Notes under the pieces: model-generated
What the model was told of the DNA's origin: nothing
What the model saw: only the letters and a program-made list of their open reading frames with translations
The model's database searches: none
Made by a program: the position numbers and the translations under genes
Shown: positions 61,293-64,000 of the stretch, piece by piece
How the letters are laid out: the number at the start of each line of letters is the position of its first letter
Numbering within the stretch: position 1 is the first letter of the stretch
Source: CAYTZH01 sp964442285
Lineage (GTDB): Bacteria > Myxococcota_A > UBA9160 > JAFDET01
Reading direction: 5' to 3'
Length of the DNA stretch: 64,000 nt
NCBI GenBank assembly: GCA_964442285.1
Contig: CAYTZH010000019.1
Location: 22,410-86,409, forward strand

Positions 61293-62410
61293 TGGACTTC
61301 GACGTCACGCCGGAGGAGCAGGAGCTCGTGGACTCGGTCGCCGCCGTGCTCGCCGCCGAGTGCCCGACCGCCCTGGTGCGTGACGTGGTCGAGAACGGCA
61401 GCGCCCCCGAGCAGCCCTGGAAGAGCGCCCACGAGCTCGGCTGGACGGGGATCGACCTGCCCGAGGCCCTCGGCGGCGTCGAGCTCGGCTTCACGGCGCT
61501 CGGCCTCGTGGTCGAGCAGCACGGTCGCCACGTCGCGCCCGGGCCGTTCCTCGCCACCGTGACCCAGTTCCTGCCGCTCTTGTGCGAGGCCGGCGGCCCC
61601 GAGGCCCTCGAGCGGTTCGCGCGGCCCGCGGGCGCAGGCGAGCTGCGCGGCGCGCTCGCCGTCGACCACGGCCGCGCGCCGCTGCACGAGGTCGGCGATT
61701 CGCTCCGCGCACGTCCCGACGGCGACGCGTGGATCCTCGACGGCGCGTGCGGCTTCGTGCTCGACGGAGACACGGCCGACGAGATCGCGGTGGCGACCCG
61801 CGTCGAGGCGGGCGACGGGGTCGGGCTCTTCGTCGTGCCGCAGGGTGCCGCCCATGCGGAGCGCGTGGTCGGGCTCGACGCGAGCCGCCCGCTCGGCCAC
61901 CTCCGCTTCGACCGCGTCCGCGTCGAGGGCGACCGCGTGCTGGGCGCACCGGGCGCCTCGGCCGAGGCGTTCGCTCGCGCCCTCGAGCGCGCCACCGTGG
62001 CCGCCGCCCTCGAGTGCGTGGGCGCCTGCCAGACCCTCCTCGAGATCACCGTCGATCACGCCAAGAGCCGGCGGCAGTTCGATCAGCCGATCGGCGCCTT
62101 CCAGGCCATCCAGCACAAGTGTGCCGACCTGCTCGTCCAGGTCGAGAAGGCCCGCGCGACGGCCGCGTTCGCGATGATGGCGGTGGCCGAGCGCGACCCG
62201 CGGTGCGCGCTCGCGGCCTCCATGGCCAAGGCGGCGGCCAGCGACTGCCAGGCCCTCGTCTGCAAGGACGGCATCCAGATCCACGGCGGCATGGGATACA
62301 CCTGGGAGAGCGACGTGCAGCTCTTCGTGAAACGCGCCAAGACGCTCGAGGCCCTGTTCGGGACGGGCGCGGCGCACCGTCGGCGCATCGCCGACCTGTT
62401 GGAGCTCTAG
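61292..62410 (+). CDS. Acyl-CoA dehydrogenase, divergent subunit (pair 3)
   Basis: 372 residues. The C-terminal half has SRRQFDQPIGAFQAIQHKCAD and IQIHGGMGYTWESDVQLF, the pattern of the smaller subunit of actinobacterial steroid dehydrogenases. The middle domain lacks the usual SEPxAGSD block of the FAD-binding region. Followed 1 base later by the full-length subunit. Confidence 0.9.
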   Translation: MDFDVTPEEQELVDSVAAVLAAECPTALVRDVVENGSAPEQPWKSAHELGWTGIDLPEALGGVELGFTALGLVVEQHGRHVAPGPFLATVTQFLPLLCEAGGPEALERFARPAGAGELRGALAVDHGRAPLHEVGDSLRARPDGDAWILDGACGFVLDGDTADEIAVATRVEAGDGVGLFVVPQGAAHAERVVGLDASRPLGHLRFDRVRVEGDRVLGAPGASAEAFARALERATVAAALECVGACQTLLEITVDHAKSRRQFDQPIGAFQAIQHKCADLLVQVEKARATAAFAMMAVAERDPRCALAASMAKAAASDCQALVCKDGIQIHGGMGYTWESDVQLFVKRAKTLEALFGTGAAHRRRIADLLEL

Positions 62411-62411
62411 C

Positions 62412-63617
62412 GTGCAGCTTCACTACGACGTCGCGACCGAGGCCTTCCGAACCGAGCTGCGTGCGTGGCTCGACGCGAACCGCCCGACCCCCGACGAGAT
62501 GCGCGAGGAGCCGGTCACGAGCTCGGCGCACCTCACCGGTTGGGCGCGTCGCTGGCAGCAGGCGCTCTTCGACGCGGGCCTGCTTGTCCCCGGCTGGCCG
62601 CCCGAGCTCGGCGGCCGCCGCCTCTCGCCCGTCCAGCAGCTCGTCTACCACGAGGAGATGGCGCAGTTCCCGCTCGGGCGCTCCGCCAACCCGCAGGGCC
62701 TCGACATCATCGCGCCCTCGATCCTCGACTACGGCAGCGATCGCTTGAAGGAGACGTACCTGCGGCCCACGCTGCGGGCCGAGATCGCCTGGTGCCTGGG
62801 CATGAGCGAGCCCGGCGCGGGCAGCGACCTGGCCGGCCTGTCCACGCGCGCCGAGGTGCACGACGACCACTTCGTCGTCACCGGCCAGAAGATCTGGACC
62901 TCCGGCGCCCACCACGCCGATCATTGCTTCTGCTTCGTGCGCACCGACCCGGACGCGCCCAAGCACAAGGGGATCAGCGTTCTGATCCTCGACATGAAGG
63001 CGCCGGGCGTCCGTGTCCGGCCCCTGCCCGAGATGACCGGCCGCGACCACCCGGACTTCAACGAGGTGTTCTTCGACGGCGCGGTGGTGCCGCGCGACCA
63101 CTTGGTCGGAGGCCTCAACGAGGGCTGGGCGATCTCGGCGGGCTCGCTGGCCCACGAGCGCGGGATGATGTGGCTGGCCAGCGCCGCGCGGCAGGACCGC
63201 GTGCTCGAGCGCCTGCGCGAGCTCGCCCGCGAGCCCGGGCCCGACGGCCGGCGGATCGGCGAGAGCGAGCGCTTCCGCGACGAGCTCGCCGGCCTCTACG
63301 TCGACTCGCAGGCCATGTGGTTCATGGGCTACCGGGGCTTCGCGAAGTTCGCCCGCGGCGAGATCTCGCCCGAGCACTCGGTGCTGAAGCTCTTCGGCAG
63401 CGAGATCAATCAGCGCGCCACGCGCCTTGCCACCGAGGCGCTGGGCGTCCGTGCCCTCGACGTGGACTTCGAAGGCGCCGGCTACGACACCAGCTTCGGT
63501 CACCCTCCGTGGATGACGCAGTACTTCCAGACCTACCGCGGAACCATCGCGGCGGGGACGTCCGAGATCCAGCGAAACATCATCGCCCAGCGGGTGCTCG
63601 GCTTGCCGAGACGCTGA
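62412..63617 (+). CDS. Acyl-CoA dehydrogenase, full-length subunit (pair 3)
   Basis: 401 residues, GTG start. Motifs WCLGMSEPGAGSDLAGL, TGQKIWTSGAHHAD, and AAGTSEIQRNIIAQRVLGLP are intact. Forms the third short-plus-long dehydrogenase pair of the locus, in the same operon as the TetR gene and the amidohydrolase that starts at 63640. Confidence 0.92.
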   Translation: MQLHYDVATEAFRTELRAWLDANRPTPDEMREEPVTSSAHLTGWARRWQQALFDAGLLVPGWPPELGGRRLSPVQQLVYHEEMAQFPLGRSANPQGLDIIAPSILDYGSDRLKETYLRPTLRAEIAWCLGMSEPGAGSDLAGLSTRAEVHDDHFVVTGQKIWTSGAHHADHCFCFVRTDPDAPKHKGISVLILDMKAPGVRVRPLPEMTGRDHPDFNEVFFDGAVVPRDHLVGGLNEGWAISAGSLAHERGMMWLASAARQDRVLERLRELAREPGPDGRRIGESERFRDELAGLYVDSQAMWFMGYRGFAKFARGEISPEHSVLKLFGSEINQRATRLATEALGVRALDVDFEGAGYDTSFGHPPWMTQYFQTYRGTIAAGTSEIQRNIIAQRVLGLPRR

Positions 63618-63639
63618 GGGCGCTCGAGGAGGAACGGCC

Positions 63640-64000
63640 GTGAAAATGGAAGACATGATCCTGGTGAGCGTCGACGATCACGTCTGCGAGCCGCCGGACA
63701 TGTGGGACAACCACGTGCCCGCCAAGTGGAAGGACCGCGCGCCCAAGCTCGTCACCAAGGACGACGGCAGCAACCTCTGGGTGTTCGAGGGCGGGCAGAT
63801 CCCGAACGTCGGGCTGAACGCCGTCGCCGGCCGCCCGCCCGAGGAGTACGGCATGGAGCCGACCGCCCTCTCGCAGCTGCGTCCCGGTTGCTACGACGTC
63901 GACGCGCGCATCGAGGACATGAACGCCAACGGCGTGCTCGGCTCGCTCTGCTTCCCCACGGTGCCGGGCTTCGTCGGCGAGCTCTTCGGCCGCAAGGCCG
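63640..64000 (+). CDS. Amidohydrolase-2 family protein, 5' part (runs off the window)
   Basis: About 120 codons are visible. GTG 63640 with GAGGAGG 7 bases upstream; ATG 63646 is in frame. The metal-binding start is SVDDHVCEPPDMW, followed by RIEDMNANGVLGSLCFPTVPG, typical of amidohydrolase-related proteins of catabolic loci. More like the decarboxylase/hydrolase group than the member at 31923. Confidence 0.88.
   Translation, partial: MKMEDMILVSVDDHVCEPPDMWDNHVPAKWKDRAPKLVTKDDGSNLWVFEGGQIPNVGLNAVAGRPPEEYGMEPTALSQLRPGCYDVDARIEDMNANGVLGSLCFPTVPGFVGELFGRKA

Overview
The window is 64 kb of very GC-rich (roughly 70 percent by eye), tightly packed bacterial DNA. Most genes run in co-directional strings with 4-base stop/start overlaps (GTGA or ATGA). 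The mix suggests an aerobic, metabolically versatile soil or marine bacterium: a one-piece tmRNA, an AlkB alkane hydroxylase, F420-type luciferase-like oxidoreductases, and many acyl-CoA dehydrogenases, P450s and Rieske oxygenases. A Myxococcota, Desulfobacterota or Binatota-like lineage fits best; an actinobacterium is a weaker alternative. This is inference from gene content, not a phylogeny.

Region 1 (1-6400) looks like ordinary chromosome: the end of an acidic-tailed protein, an SGNH hydrolase, an M32 carboxypeptidase, a zinc-free MDR oxidoreductase, and alkB with a GntR/FadR-type regulator. A 29-bp perfect palindrome lies in front of alkB.

Region 2 (6401-15946) is the tmRNA gene ssrA followed by integrated DNA. 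The last 27 bases of ssrA recur at 11872-11898. They delimit a 5.1-kb element carrying a tyrosine integrase, a helix-rich DNA-binding-type protein, a membrane-anchored LuxR regulator with two membrane proteins, and a ParE-type toxin-antitoxin pair. A second element starts at that repeat, with its own related integrase, two ribbon-helix-helix-type proteins and a DUF3363-type relaxase, so it looks mobilizable. The first integrase gene has no stop codon before the att core. If the element excised, its frame would continue through the core into a 72-codon basic tail at the element's other end (11655-11871). The stop of that tail overlaps the antitoxin start as ATGA.

Region 3 (15947-64000) is a large catabolic locus aimed at a bulky, probably terpenoid, steroid or branched aliphatic substrate that is degraded as CoA thioesters. 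It has two P450s, two Rieske oxygenases each paired with a homologous 111-residue protein, a TauD-type dioxygenase, several SDRs, a ferredoxin, a CaiB-type CoA-transferase, two CoA ligases (one FadD3-like), three acyl-CoA dehydrogenase pairs of short plus long subunits, hydratases, a true thiolase, a degenerate thiolase with its DUF35 partner, and a thioesterase. Four TetR genes are spread through it. Operator-like palindromes stand in or near most divergent promoters.

The most unusual part of region 3 is a complete set of nitric-oxide-reductase accessory proteins (NorE and NorF/COX4-like at 33.1-34.0 kb, NorD and NorQ at 41.4-43.9 kb) without the catalytic subunits NorB and NorC. They sit beside an AveC-like multi-span membrane protein and two paralogous membrane proteins. 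These accessory proteins may serve an unrecognised membrane oxygenase or oxidase. No third copy of the att repeat was seen by eye, so the catabolic locus could be native chromosome or cargo of the second element.
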